DNA of 64,000 nt from Anaerolineae bacterium (GCA_017303635.1 JAFLCG010000002.1:62001-126000); one strand, 5' to 3'; numbered from the stretch's first letter, positions 34,183-42,195 are shown. Program-made: numbers and translations. Notes: generated from the sequence alone by a model not told the origin.

Positions 34183-34288
34183 CTAAGCCAGTAGCCGAAA
34201 GTAATCCGCGACCGTTTCCAGTCCAGTGACGGGTTTCACGCACAAATAACGGTCGTGGATCATGGAACTGTTTCGGCGGATGGCTTAG
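34183..34288 (+). ncRNA. Candidate structured 5' leader RNA
   Basis: CTAAGCCA (34183-34190) pairs with TGGCTTAG (34281-34288), and GCCGAAA (34194-34200) pairs with TTTCGGC (34271-34277), giving 15 paired positions around a 3x3 internal loop. Inside, CGACCGTT (34209-34216) pairs with AACGGTCG (34248-34255). The structure ends 27 bases before the ATG of the membrane-protein gene, with GAAGGA between. No known riboswitch class is recognised. Confidence 0.45.
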
Positions 34289-34315
34289 TCCCATTTCAAC
34301 CACAGAAGGACACTG

Positions 34316-35527
34316 ATGTTTAACCCGTATTTTCTCATGACGTTTCTTTATGTTGCGCTGGCGGTCCTGGGCGCGTTGGATGCGTCGCTGACTCATTTTC
34401 AGATTATGCCCGTCTTGGCTGGTTTACGCTGGATGCGCGTCCACTTCATCACCCTCGGGGCGCTGACGGAACTGGCCTTTGGCATTCTGCCCATCATCGC
34501 GGCGCTGCGCCTCAAGCTGCCCATCCCCAAAATCCGGTGGGACATCTGGCTAACGCTCAATCTCGGCTTGCTGGTGTTGCTGCTGGGCATTCCCCTGGTC
34601 AATGGCGCACTGATCACCACCGGCGGCACCTTGATCTTCATCGCCGTGCTGCTACTCATCATCCAGCTCAGCCGGTTGCGCGCCCCACAGTCAGAAACAC
34701 CGCCATCTGCCGGGCGTAAGTTCTACATCGCCGGGTTAATCTACCTGCTCCTGGGGATCATCGTCGGCACCGGCTTGTGGCAGGGTTGGAGCACCTGGTT
34801 ACAGATCAAAGTGCCAATTGAAGTCCACATCCACGCCAATAACTGGGGCTTCATGTCGCTGCTCTTTGCCGGTTTGCTGGTGGATCTGTATCCCGGCTTT
34901 GCGGGACGGGACTTGCAGTGGAAGCGCTCCATCACCCCCATCTTCTGGATGATGACGCTCGGCGCGTTGGGCCTGGTGCTCGGCCCCTGGTTTCAATCCA
35001 ACCTGTTTTCGGTACCCGGCCTCATCCTCCACCTGAGTGCCACCCTCTGGCTCCTCCTGAATGTCATCAAGCCGCTCATCAACCAGCGCGGCTCCTGGTC
35101 AGCGGGGATGTTCCACCTCGTGACCTCCTACGCCTGGATTCTAGCTCCCGTCTTGATTGCGCCGCTCATTATCCTGCAAGTCCCCGGCTTCCCCGGCGCA
35201 GGCATCGAGCAGAACGCGCCGCAAGCCCTGATCTATGGCTGGGTGCTCCAGTTCGGCTATGCCATCATCCCGCTGTTATTCCGGCGCTTCTTCACCGCCG
35301 ACACTCAACCCCGGCTGGGCGGGAACTGGTTCAGCCTGTTGGCAGTCCATCTGGGTGGCCTACTGCTGTGGAGCGGCATTTTCCTGCCTGAGTCTCAAGC
35401 GGTCTTACACGGTCTGGCTTATGGGTTGTGGTTCGCTTCCATGCTGCCGATTGCTTATGAACTCTGGCAGATCATCCATGCCGGTTTCGAGCAAGGTGCA
35501 GCGCCAGCACCAGCCCGGCATAACTAA
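34316..35527 (+). CDS. Histidine-rich 12-TM membrane protein, haem-copper-oxidase-I/NnrS-like
   Basis: The 403-residue protein has about 12 transmembrane helices with histidines at or near helix ends: His27, His43 (RVHFITLGAL), His171 and His173 (VEVHIHANNWGFMSLLFAG), His239 (LILHLSATLW), His267, His345 (LAVHLGGLLLW) and His365 (VLHGLAYGL). The HIHxNxxG phrase resembles NnrS proteins and subunit I of cbb3-type oxidases, which bind haem. A haem or copper membrane protein is therefore likely, but no enzyme can be assigned and no partner subunits are adjacent. GAAGGA precedes the ATG. The divergent Crp/Fnr gene and palindrome suggest regulated expression. Confidence 0.75.
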   Translation: MFNPYFLMTFLYVALAVLGALDASLTHFQIMPVLAGLRWMRVHFITLGALTELAFGILPIIAALRLKLPIPKIRWDIWLTLNLGLLVLLLGIPLVNGALITTGGTLIFIAVLLLIIQLSRLRAPQSETPPSAGRKFYIAGLIYLLLGIIVGTGLWQGWSTWLQIKVPIEVHIHANNWGFMSLLFAGLLVDLYPGFAGRDLQWKRSITPIFWMMTLGALGLVLGPWFQSNLFSVPGLILHLSATLWLLLNVIKPLINQRGSWSAGMFHLVTSYAWILAPVLIAPLIILQVPGFPGAGIEQNAPQALIYGWVLQFGYAIIPLLFRRFFTADTQPRLGGNWFSLLAVHLGGLLLWSGIFLPESQAVLHGLAYGLWFASMLPIAYELWQIIHAGFEQGAAPAPARHN

Positions 35528-35639
35528 TCCACCATATGAAGCAGCAGCCATAAAGCATGATAGGATAATCAGGACAGGGCTTGGAATAGCGGGGGCAGCC
35601 GGGACAATGCCCCCACATACCCCAATAGACGGAGGCCGC

Positions 35640-37124
35640 GTGAGCATTTTCTACAACATTCACGGGCAGTTCGTGAAAGATCCAGCCTACCTGATGGCTT
35701 TGGTTGCGGCTCAACAGCCGCGTTGGGCGCTGGTCATGGATCACAGCGCCCTCGCCTCCCGCCTGTTGGATTCCTCACCGACCACCAACATTGTTCACCG
35801 CACCTACCGGGATGATGGCTACTGGACAAGCCATAATCCGGACGAATGGTTGAATTTTCACCGGGCAACCTACGATGATCCCCGCCTGTGGCATTACACC
35901 GATAACGAAGTCGGCATCCAGGCTGAGTGGCACCTCGAAGCTATCGAGAAAAACGCCCGCGCCGCCCGCCCGCTGAAGATGGTCATCGGCAACACCTCGA
36001 CCGGCTCGCCCGGTTGGGATGAGTGGCAAACGCCGCTTGCCCGCCAACTGCTCGAACGCGCCGCCCAGTACCGCGAGTGGTGTGTGCTGGGCGTCCACGA
36101 GTATTTTATGGGGGTGCCGACCGCTGGCTTGCAGGGCATGGTTGCGGAAACCGATGTCAGCCGATGGCCGGATGCGCGGAATGATGCCCTGCCAGATTAT
36201 CACCTTGGGCGCTGGCGGCGGACTCAAATGCCGGGGTTGCGGGTGGTCATCACCGAGTACGGCAGTGATAGTCTGGCGGACCTGCACGCCCGCTGGATGA
36301 AGATCGAAGGCGGTTGGAAGCCCGCCGAAAGCCACTGGCGTAGTTGGTATCCGGCGCTTTCGCTGGAACAGGCTTACTATATGTGCCTCTGGTATGGCTG
36401 GCAGATGGCCTATGCTCAGTCGCAGGTCGAAGGGGCGCTGATCTTCTCCTATGGTAGCGATCCACACAGCGCGGGCACCGGCAAAGACTGGACGCGCTTT
36501 GATGTGGAACCCTTGTGCGGCCTGCATGACCTCATCCGGGAAAATGCTACCCCGGTCGGGCTGGAGCGGATGGGAGCTGCACTGCCATCCAAACCGTCCC
36601 CGACCAGCTTTCAATCCCTGCACATTCAGCAGCCCCTCAAACCACCCTTCGAGCCGCGCACCCTCCGCCTGCATTTCCCGACCGGCCTGACCACCCTGAA
36701 TCTGCTGGACGCACCCGGGACCGGCAGTCTGGTCACGTCGCTGGGGGATGGGCAGGAAGTCCGGTTGATTGCCGAGCAGGAGGTGGACGGCACCTTCTGG
36801 TATCAGGCCAAGATTGGCTTCTTTAGCGGATGGTTTGCCGTTCAGTTTACTGAGGGGCGCATTGGTCTGGGTGATGAGCCGGTGCCAGCGTCCCCACCGC
36901 CTGTACCTGTCGCCCGACTAGAACTCATCCTCCCCTTGCCCGCCGATCTGTCAGCAGCGGGCAAGGCGCTCTTGGGGCAGGTCTTGCAGAATCTGGCGGA
37001 TCAAGTCATCGCCGGGAATACGATGCTCCCGACGGTCACACTCCCGGCTGACGCCACACCTGAAACCGCCGAAGCCATCAGCAAAGTGTTACAGGGGGTT
37101 GAGGTACGCGTGGTCGATTCGTAG
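35640..37124 (+). CDS. Glycoside hydrolase-like TIM-barrel protein with SH3-like domain
   Basis: The 494-residue protein has a TIM-barrel region at about 1-310. Candidate catalytic residues are Glu90 (HYTDNEVG, acid/base) and Glu206 (VVITEYGSDS, nucleophile), with His153 (VLGVHEYF) as a further barrel landmark. An SH3-like domain is seen at about 330-405 (TTLNLLDAPGTGSLVTSLGD, WYQAKIGFFSGWFAV), and a C-terminal Pro-rich linker with an alpha-helical tail. No signal peptide is present. GTG 35640 follows GGAGG by four bases. Domain content parallels the protein at 6925-8511, with the order reversed. Substrate unknown. Confidence 0.8.
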   Translation: MSIFYNIHGQFVKDPAYLMALVAAQQPRWALVMDHSALASRLLDSSPTTNIVHRTYRDDGYWTSHNPDEWLNFHRATYDDPRLWHYTDNEVGIQAEWHLEAIEKNARAARPLKMVIGNTSTGSPGWDEWQTPLARQLLERAAQYREWCVLGVHEYFMGVPTAGLQGMVAETDVSRWPDARNDALPDYHLGRWRRTQMPGLRVVITEYGSDSLADLHARWMKIEGGWKPAESHWRSWYPALSLEQAYYMCLWYGWQMAYAQSQVEGALIFSYGSDPHSAGTGKDWTRFDVEPLCGLHDLIRENATPVGLERMGAALPSKPSPTSFQSLHIQQPLKPPFEPRTLRLHFPTGLTTLNLLDAPGTGSLVTSLGDGQEVRLIAEQEVDGTFWYQAKIGFFSGWFAVQFTEGRIGLGDEPVPASPPPVPVARLELILPLPADLSAAGKALLGQVLQNLADQVIAGNTMLPTVTLPADATPETAEAISKVLQGVEVRVVDS

Positions 37125-37186
37125 GAGCGTCGAATGAGCCAACGGCCAGCGGAGAATGACCATATCCACAACCCATAAACCATGAA

Positions 37187-38203
37187 CTAGGCATCCAGCC
37201 AGGGTTTCAGGATGATCTTGCCCGTTGTACGGCGTGCTTCCATCAGTCGATGCGCCTCTGCCGCCTGTGAAAGCGGCAGCACCTGGTTGACCGGGGCCTT
37301 CACCTGTCCGGAAGCAACCAGACCGATGAGATCCGCCATGGCTTTGCCCGCTGCCTGGGGGCGCATCCCAAACCATAGACCCAGGTTAAAGACGTGGATG
37401 GATTGGTTGAGCGAGGGATTATAGAAGAACCGGAGTCTGGCCTCGTCATCAAATTCCAGGGGTTGACCGCCCGCCACGCCATAAACGACGATCCGCCCGA
37501 ACGGGGCCAATGCGGCCAGCCCCTGGGCAAAGTTAGCGCCGCCGCTCATTTCCAGCAGCACATCCACACCCTGCCCCTTGGTTAAATCCCGTACCGCTTG
37601 CGCCCATCCGGGCCGGGTGTAATCAATGACATCCGTCGCGCCAGACTCCTTCACCGCTGCAAACTTCTCAGCCGAACTGGTTGCACCGATGATCTGGCCC
37701 GCGCCCAGGATGCGCGCCAGTTGCACTGCATAACTGCCGACGCCGCCCGCGGCTCCCTGGATCAGGATGCGTTCGCCACCCTGCAAACCGGCTATCTCCC
37801 GCAAAATCAGCAAGGCAGTGGTTCCGGCTACAGGTAATGAAGCCGCTTGATCCAGGTCCAGTCCCGGCGGTACCGGGATGACCTGTTGTGCTGAAGTAAT
37901 CGCATATTGGGCATATCCGTTAGACCCCTGACCGACCAGCGCGAAGACCGGTGTCCCTACGGGCGGGCCATCGACCCCTTTCCCTAACGCCTCGACAATC
38001 CCGGCGACTTCACTGCCTGGGATGAAGGGCAGCGGCGTCGGGAAGGGATACGGCGCATTGCTGCGGCGCGCCACATCCGAGTAATTGACCGATACGGACT
38101 CCACCTTGATGAGAATCTCGCCTGCGCCGGGTTGGGGTTTATCGACCGTGACGTACTGCAAGACTTCTGGCGGACCGTAGCTGCTGAACTGAATGGCTTT
38201 CAT
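37187..38203 (-). CDS. Zinc-free medium-chain dehydrogenase (quinone oxidoreductase-like)
   Basis: The 338-residue protein fits the QOR family: GroES-like N-terminal half (MKAIQFSSYGPPEVLQYVTV, ESVSVNYSDVARRSNAPYP, PGSEVAGIVEALG) and Rossmann half (ILIQGAAGGVGSYAVQLARI, GATSSAEKFAAVKESGATDV). Catalytic zinc ligands are absent. It reduces quinones or enones with NADPH. ATG 38203 follows AGGAG by ten bases. It is divergent from the HxlR-type regulator, which probably controls it. Confidence 0.92.
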   Translation of the reverse strand: MKAIQFSSYGPPEVLQYVTVDKPQPGAGEILIKVESVSVNYSDVARRSNAPYPFPTPLPFIPGSEVAGIVEALGKGVDGPPVGTPVFALVGQGSNGYAQYAITSAQQVIPVPPGLDLDQAASLPVAGTTALLILREIAGLQGGERILIQGAAGGVGSYAVQLARILGAGQIIGATSSAEKFAAVKESGATDVIDYTRPGWAQAVRDLTKGQGVDVLLEMSGGANFAQGLAALAPFGRIVVYGVAGGQPLEFDDEARLRFFYNPSLNQSIHVFNLGLWFGMRPQAAGKAMADLIGLVASGQVKAPVNQVLPLSQAAEAHRLMEARRTTGKIILKPWLDA

Positions 38204-38266
38204 CGTTGTATGGCTCCTGTGTGTCATATGTGTATGGTGATCGTATCGCAGCGATAAATTGAATCT

Positions 38267-38295
38267 ATTCTAGTTGCTTTTAAAAAACAAGTTGC
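38267..38295 (-). promoter_or_regulatory. Promoter/operator of the quinone oxidoreductase gene
   Basis: TAGAAT (minus strand, 38267-38272) is a possible -10. Two direct AGTTGC copies (38272-38277 and 38290-38295, 18 bases apart) cover the -10 edge and spacer/-35 area. They are a likely binding site of the divergent HxlR protein. Confidence 0.45.
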
Positions 38296-38305
38296 AAAAA
38301 TCAAA

Positions 38306-38334
38306 TTGAAATTAATCCCATTTTGACGTAGACT
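38306..38334 (+). promoter_or_regulatory. Promoter of the HxlR gene, probably leaderless
   Basis: TTGAAA (38306-38311), a 17-base spacer and TAGACT (38329-38334) form a good sigma-70-type promoter. The ATG at 38341 is seven bases after the -10, where transcription would begin. No Shine-Dalgarno sequence is present. Confidence 0.6.
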
Positions 38335-38340
38335 GCTGCT

Positions 38341-39003
38341 ATGACAAACAAGACCTACAACCAATACTGTGCGATCGCCCATACGCTCGATTTGGTGGGC
38401 GACCGCTGGACGCTGTTAATCGTCCGCAATCTCCTGCTTGGCCCTCGGCGCTTCAGCGATCTGATGAAGGGACTGCCTGGAATCAGCACCAACATACTCA
38501 CAGAGCGGCTCAAGCTGCTGGAGGAGGACACAGTCGTTCGCACCCGCTATTTGCCGCCTCCCGCCGCTTCCAGTGTCTATGAACTCACTGAACGCGGTTA
38601 TGGTCTGGTCGATGTGCTTTCCGCGCTGGCACGTTGGGGCAGCCTGACCCTCGGCCAACCCGAAGCAGGGCAGTACATCGTGCCGGAAGCAATCGGATTC
38701 ATGGTGATGGGGGTATTTCGGCAGCCCGGCAATCCCTCGATACAGCTGCTGGTTGACCTGCATGTCATGGACCCGCTTATGGATGCTCACTTCACAGTGG
38801 CGTTGTCATCGGAGGGGGTTCACCTGACGGATGGCATTCCGGCCCAACCTCAGCTCACCTTACAGCTTGACTTGGAGCAGCTCTCTGCCTTGAGCAGTGG
38901 TCGCAGCAGCTTGAAGCAACTGGTTGAGTCTGGCAACGCCCGCCTTCAAGGTGATGCAGACCTGCATCGGCAGCTCGTCAACTGGGTTGACGGTCGAACA
39001 TAA
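38341..39003 (+). CDS. HxlR-family transcriptional regulator with C-terminal SCP2-like domain
   Basis: The 220-residue protein has an HxlR winged helix at about 1-100 (YCAIAHTLDLVGDRWTLLIV, LLLGPRRFSDLMKGLPGIST, LTERLKLLEEDTVV, YELTERGYGL). A second domain at about 115-218 (HFTVALSSEGVHLTDGIPA, QLTLQLDLEQLSALSSGR) resembles an SCP2/sterol-carrier-like ligand-binding fold. It may repress the divergent quinone oxidoreductase in response to a hydrophobic or electrophilic ligand. No reactive cysteine follows the usual HxlR position except Cys10 (NQYCAIAH), which is the redox-sensing position in several family members. Confidence 0.9.
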   Translation: MTNKTYNQYCAIAHTLDLVGDRWTLLIVRNLLLGPRRFSDLMKGLPGISTNILTERLKLLEEDTVVRTRYLPPPAASSVYELTERGYGLVDVLSALARWGSLTLGQPEAGQYIVPEAIGFMVMGVFRQPGNPSIQLLVDLHVMDPLMDAHFTVALSSEGVHLTDGIPAQPQLTLQLDLEQLSALSSGRSSLKQLVESGNARLQGDADLHRQLVNWVDGRT

Positions 39004-39030
39004 TGTGACGAAGGAATGTAATATAACGTA

Positions 39031-39070
39031 ATTGATTACCTGTTATTTACCTGCAAAACAGGTAATCAAT
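39031..39070 (+). terminator. Hairpin after the HxlR gene
   Basis: ATTGATTACCTGT (39031-39043) and ACAGGTAATCAAT (39058-39070) form a 13-bp perfect stem, 28 bases after the stop. The following GCCCATTT is only weakly T-rich. Beyond it, 39092-39125 holds TTTGC-type 8-base repeats and no gene. Confidence 0.6.
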
Positions 39071-39213
39071 GCCCATTTACTCGTAATCTTCCGGCCTCTC
39101 CCTTTGCGTCTTTGCTGCTTTGCCCCTTCGCATTGAATCTGTTTCCTCTGCCTCTCTGCAACAAAATGCTTTGCGGTACAATCCCCGTACTTGCTGAACG
39201 GAGTTGATCGCCC

Positions 39214-40461
39214 ATGCCTGAACCCATCCGCGTCCTGCACTTTGCTGATATTCACATCGGCATGGAAAACTACGGCAAGACCGACCCCAACACCGGCCTC
39301 AGCACCCGCGTTACCGATTTCCTCCGCCGCATGGATGAAATGATCGACTACGCCCGTGAACATGAAGTTGATCTGGTCATCTTTGCTGGTGATGCCTTTA
39401 AGACCCGTTCGCCCAACCCGACCTACCAACGTGAATTTGCCCACCGCATCCGTGATTTGTCCCGGTTGGCTCCGGTTGTGCTGCTGGTCGGCAATCATGA
39501 TCTGCCGCCGACCCTGCTCAAAGCCAGCAGCATCGAAATCTATCAGACGTTGGATGTCCCCAACGTCCGTGTCGCTAATGAATTTGAAGTCTTCACCGTC
39601 GAAACCCGAAACGGCCCGGTGGTCATCGGCACTGCTCCCTATCCCGTCCGTTCCCGCCTGCTGGAAGATGACTCGGTCGCTGGCATGACCATCGCCCAGA
39701 TCGACGCCTTGCTGCAGGATCAACTCACTCGGATTCTGGAAGAGATGGCTGCTCAGGCCGACCAGTACGATGCACCCCGCCTGCTGACCGGCCATTTTAC
39801 GGTCAGTGGTGCCATCGTCGGCTCAGAACGCAGCATCATGCTCGGTCGTGATATTGCCGTGCTGTTGTCGTCCGTGGCCGATCCCCGCTGGGATTATGTC
39901 GCCCTTGGTCACGTCCACAAACACCAAAACCTGACGCATGGTCGCCAGGCCGTCCCCCCGGTGGTCTACAGCGGCAGCATGGAACGCATCGACTTCGGCG
40001 AAGAAGGTGACCCCAAAGGCTTCTGCTGGGTTGAACTTGGCCGGCAGGATACCAACTGGCAGTTCGTCCAACTGGAAAATGCCCGCCCGTTTGTCACCCT
40101 CAAAGCGGATCTGCGCCAATCCACCAATCCGACGGAAACCGTGCTGAAGCTCATCAAGAAACACCGTCTGACCGGAGCTGTCGTCCGCCTGATTGTCGAC
40201 CTGCTGCCGGAAACCGAAATCACCTTCAATGAAGTGGTCATCAAGGAAGAACTGCGCCGTGCTGGTGTCTATCAGATGGCCGCGGTTCGCAAGCAGATCG
40301 AGCAGCCCACCCGTGCCCGGCTCGGCGGCAACCCGGAAGGTCTGACGGCCCCCGAACTCCTTGACCGCTACCTGCTGAGTAAGGAAATCGGTGCAGACCG
40401 CCGCGCCGATCTGCTGGACGCTGCCCAGGTCATCTTTGAAAAGTTACAGGCTGGTGAATGA
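39214..40461 (+). CDS. sbcD: Exonuclease SbcD-type (Mre11-like) nuclease
   Basis: The 415-residue protein has calcineurin-like metallophosphatase motifs in order: VLHFADIHIG (Asp-x-His), DLVIFAGDAFKTRSPN, VLLVGNHDLPPT, LLTGHFTVSGA and VALGHVHKHQN. A C-terminal capping/DNA-binding part follows. It should be the nuclease half of the SbcCD DNA double-strand-break/hairpin processing complex. The ATG at 39214 follows GGAG. No sbcC follows: instead a 98-residue protein overlaps by four bases (ATGA). The SbcC partner must lie elsewhere or be absent. Confidence 0.93.
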   Translation: MPEPIRVLHFADIHIGMENYGKTDPNTGLSTRVTDFLRRMDEMIDYAREHEVDLVIFAGDAFKTRSPNPTYQREFAHRIRDLSRLAPVVLLVGNHDLPPTLLKASSIEIYQTLDVPNVRVANEFEVFTVETRNGPVVIGTAPYPVRSRLLEDDSVAGMTIAQIDALLQDQLTRILEEMAAQADQYDAPRLLTGHFTVSGAIVGSERSIMLGRDIAVLLSSVADPRWDYVALGHVHKHQNLTHGRQAVPPVVYSGSMERIDFGEEGDPKGFCWVELGRQDTNWQFVQLENARPFVTLKADLRQSTNPTETVLKLIKKHRLTGAVVRLIVDLLPETEITFNEVVIKEELRRAGVYQMAAVRKQIEQPTRARLGGNPEGLTAPELLDRYLLSKEIGADRRADLLDAAQVIFEKLQAGE

Positions 40462-40754
40462 TGCTGCCTGAAATCACGATTGAATATGAAGTGGATGGCA
40501 TCCCGACCGAGGCGGACTCGGTCAGCGATGATTATTTGTCGGAGTTGCTGGCACACAGCGGTGAGCAGATTCGCGCCCAGGTCAGCCGCAAGCTGAATGC
40601 CGCCCGCTGCCCGGAACATGACCATCTGCCTCGTGTGACCGTTACCGCGCAGTATGACACCGGCACCGAGCAGATGGAGCTGAGCTACCACGTCGATAGC
40701 TGCTGCCAGAACGGATTGCTCCGTGCGGTCTCCGCCCTCAACCGGCAGGGCTGA
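40458..40754 (+). CDS. Small cysteine-containing protein coupled to sbcD
   Basis: The 98-residue protein is not recognised. It is acidic in the first half (LPEITIEYEVDGIPTEADSV) and holds a potential metal site in the second (AARCPEHDHLP, then VDSCCQNGL). The ATG at 40458 overlaps the sbcD stop by four bases, so it is translationally coupled and may work with SbcD. Its last 24 codons are repeated exactly as DNA at 41709-41777, on the far side of the SDR gene. Confidence 0.7.
   Translation: MMLPEITIEYEVDGIPTEADSVSDDYLSELLAHSGEQIRAQVSRKLNAARCPEHDHLPRVTVTAQYDTGTEQMELSYHVDSCCQNGLLRAVSALNRQG
40682..40750. repeat. 69-bp direct repeat, copy 1
   Basis: Exact match to 41709-41777, located at the 3' end of the small gene coupled to sbcD. 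It begins GAGCTACCACGTCGATAGCT. To the left similarity continues for about ten bases with only transition differences. Confidence 0.9.
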
Positions 40755-40799
40755 TTGGTAATCTAAAAGCCTGTCAGCCTGCCCAATTAGCGGGTGTAT

Positions 40800-41597
40800 T
40801 TACGCCTGTTGGATTTCGCTGTCGCTAAACAAATCCCGTTTGCGGAAACGCGAAGTCAAAAGTCGTGTGACGATCTTCGAACGTGTCAGCCACGCGTAGC
40901 GTGCCCCCCGCTTGTTGTTGGCTAACATGCGTTCTACCAGCCAGGGCGTAACCGTCTCCACTTTATCCGCAAGAATATTGAAGATGTCCTTGTTCTGGAC
41001 TGAGGCAACGCTTTCCATCAAGAGATCGGTAACCACAAGACCGGGGTTGATGTCGCTGACCTTCACAGGCGAATCGCCCAGTTCGGCGTTCAGCACTTTC
41101 GTCAGGTAAGCCAGCCCGTACTTGCTCGCACCATAAGGGCTACTCCCTTTGTTGAGTTCACCCTGGCTACCAAGCCCTTCCATGTTGTAGATGTGCCCGC
41201 CGCCATCCTGAGACATCATGCCCTCGATGGCGACCTTGCAGCAGTACATCACACCGATCAGGTTGGTGTTGACGACGGCATACAGGATTTCCGGCGGAAG
41301 TGCCCACATCGATTCCTGCGGTGACCCAATGGCCGCGTTGTTGACCCACAGATCGACACGCCCGTAGTGTGATTTCGCGGCATCCCACAGCGCCTTAACC
41401 TGCTGGTAATCGGTGACCTCGCACATTTGCCCGATGACGCGCTCTCTACCGAACTTTGCGCCGAGCGTTTCGACGGCGTGTTCGACGCTGGACTGGGTGC
41501 GACTGCTGACGACGACCTTACAATCCCGCTCGAGAAACGCCTGCGCCAGCCCATAGCCGATCCCGCGAGTGCTGCCTGTGATGACGACGATTTTCAT
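40800..41597 (-). CDS. Short-chain dehydrogenase/reductase
   Basis: The 265-residue protein is a classical SDR: cofactor motif TGSTRGIGYGLAQAF, then NNAAIGSP, a serine region GLGSQGELNKGSSPYGASKYG with the YxxxK pair (Tyr-Gly-Ala-Ser-Lys), and INPGLVVTDLL. NADP preference is suggested by VVSSRTQ at the end of the second strand. Substrate unknown. ATG 41597 begins the family-typical MKIVVITGS; a 20-codon upstream extension is rejected. The gene sits between two copies of a 69-bp direct repeat, which suggests it was inserted here. Confidence 0.9.
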   Translation of the reverse strand: MKIVVITGSTRGIGYGLAQAFLERDCKVVVSSRTQSSVEHAVETLGAKFGRERVIGQMCEVTDYQQVKALWDAAKSHYGRVDLWVNNAAIGSPQESMWALPPEILYAVVNTNLIGVMYCCKVAIEGMMSQDGGGHIYNMEGLGSQGELNKGSSPYGASKYGLAYLTKVLNAELGDSPVKVSDINPGLVVTDLLMESVASVQNKDIFNILADKVETVTPWLVERMLANNKRGARYAWLTRSKIVTRLLTSRFRKRDLFSDSEIQQA

Positions 41598-41708
41598 TAG
41601 CGCTATTTCCCGTGGTATGAAGGTGCTGTGGTTAATATGACCTCGCACCCTATACACGGGCTGAAAAGCAGATGATGAAAAGGTGAGATAGCGTGTGCAA
41701 ACGGAACC

Positions 41709-41777
41709 GAGCTACCACGTCGATAGCTGCTGCCAGAACGGATTGCTCCGTGCGGTCTCCGCCCTCAACCGGCAGGG
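41709..41777. repeat. 69-bp direct repeat, copy 2
   Basis: Exact copy of 40682-40750, 1027 bases downstream. It has no start codon or ribosome-binding site and is a gene fragment. The copied stop codon TGA at 41779-41781 is retained. Confidence 0.9.
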
Positions 41778-41781
41778 GTGA

Positions 41782-42147
41782 TTAAATCCACGTCTGATCT
41801 TCGACGGCTACCGTGCGCTCGGTTTCGACATCGCCGGTATGGGTGGTCTGTTTCGGCTCGATCAGCATCAGATGAGTTTCAACCGGGGCATAGGGGTTAT
41901 GCTCTACGCCCTTCGGCACCACAAAAAGCTCGCCAGGGAGTAACTCAACCGTCCGGTCGCGCATCTGGATGATAAGTTTGCCGCTGACCACGAAGAAGAT
42001 TTCATCCTCGTGTTCATGCGCGTGCCAGACAAATTCCCCTTCGACCTTCGCCAGCTTGACATACTGCCCATTGGCTTCCGCGATGACACGCGGCGACCAC
42101 TGCTCGGTGAACAATGTGAATTTCTGTACGAGATTGGCTTTTTCCAT
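41782..42147 (-). CDS. Cupin-domain protein
   Basis: The 121-residue protein is a single cupin barrel. Motif 1 is EFVWHAHEHEDEIFFVVSGK, with ligands His, His, Glu in WHAHEHEDE; motif 2 is LPGELFVVPKGVEHNPYA with the last histidine. It binds a divalent metal and may be an isomerase, dioxygenase or sensor; no substrate is evident. ATG 42147 follows AAGGAG by eight bases. Its stop lies directly beside the second 69-bp repeat. Confidence 0.88.
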   Translation of the reverse strand: MEKANLVQKFTLFTEQWSPRVIAEANGQYVKLAKVEGEFVWHAHEHEDEIFFVVSGKLIIQMRDRTVELLPGELFVVPKGVEHNPYAPVETHLMLIEPKQTTHTGDVETERTVAVEDQTWI

Positions 42148-42164
42148 GAGGCAGCTCCTTGAAT

Positions 42165-42195
42165 CAGCAGGGAGGGCAATCAACCCTCCCCGCTG
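42165..42195 (-). terminator. Hairpin downstream of the secreted repeat protein gene
   Basis: CAGC-A-GGGAGGG pairs with CCCTCCC-C-GCTG around a 7-base loop, with one mismatch. It lies between the gene ending at 42238 and the cupin start at 42147, and includes no T-tract. Confidence 0.45.

Noticed and set aside
35775..36674. 299-codon minus-strand frame over the second hydrolase
   Set aside because: Antisense shadow; no start signals or recognisable domains.
39092..39165. TTTGC-rich pyrimidine tract as a possible CRISPR or gene
   Set aside because: 8-base imperfect units (TTTGCGTC, TTTGCTGC, TTTGCCCC) without spacers; low-complexity repeat only.
39043..39795. 250-codon minus-strand frame over sbcD
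   Set aside because: Lies opposite the well-supported sbcD coding frame and resembles nothing known; an antisense shadow.
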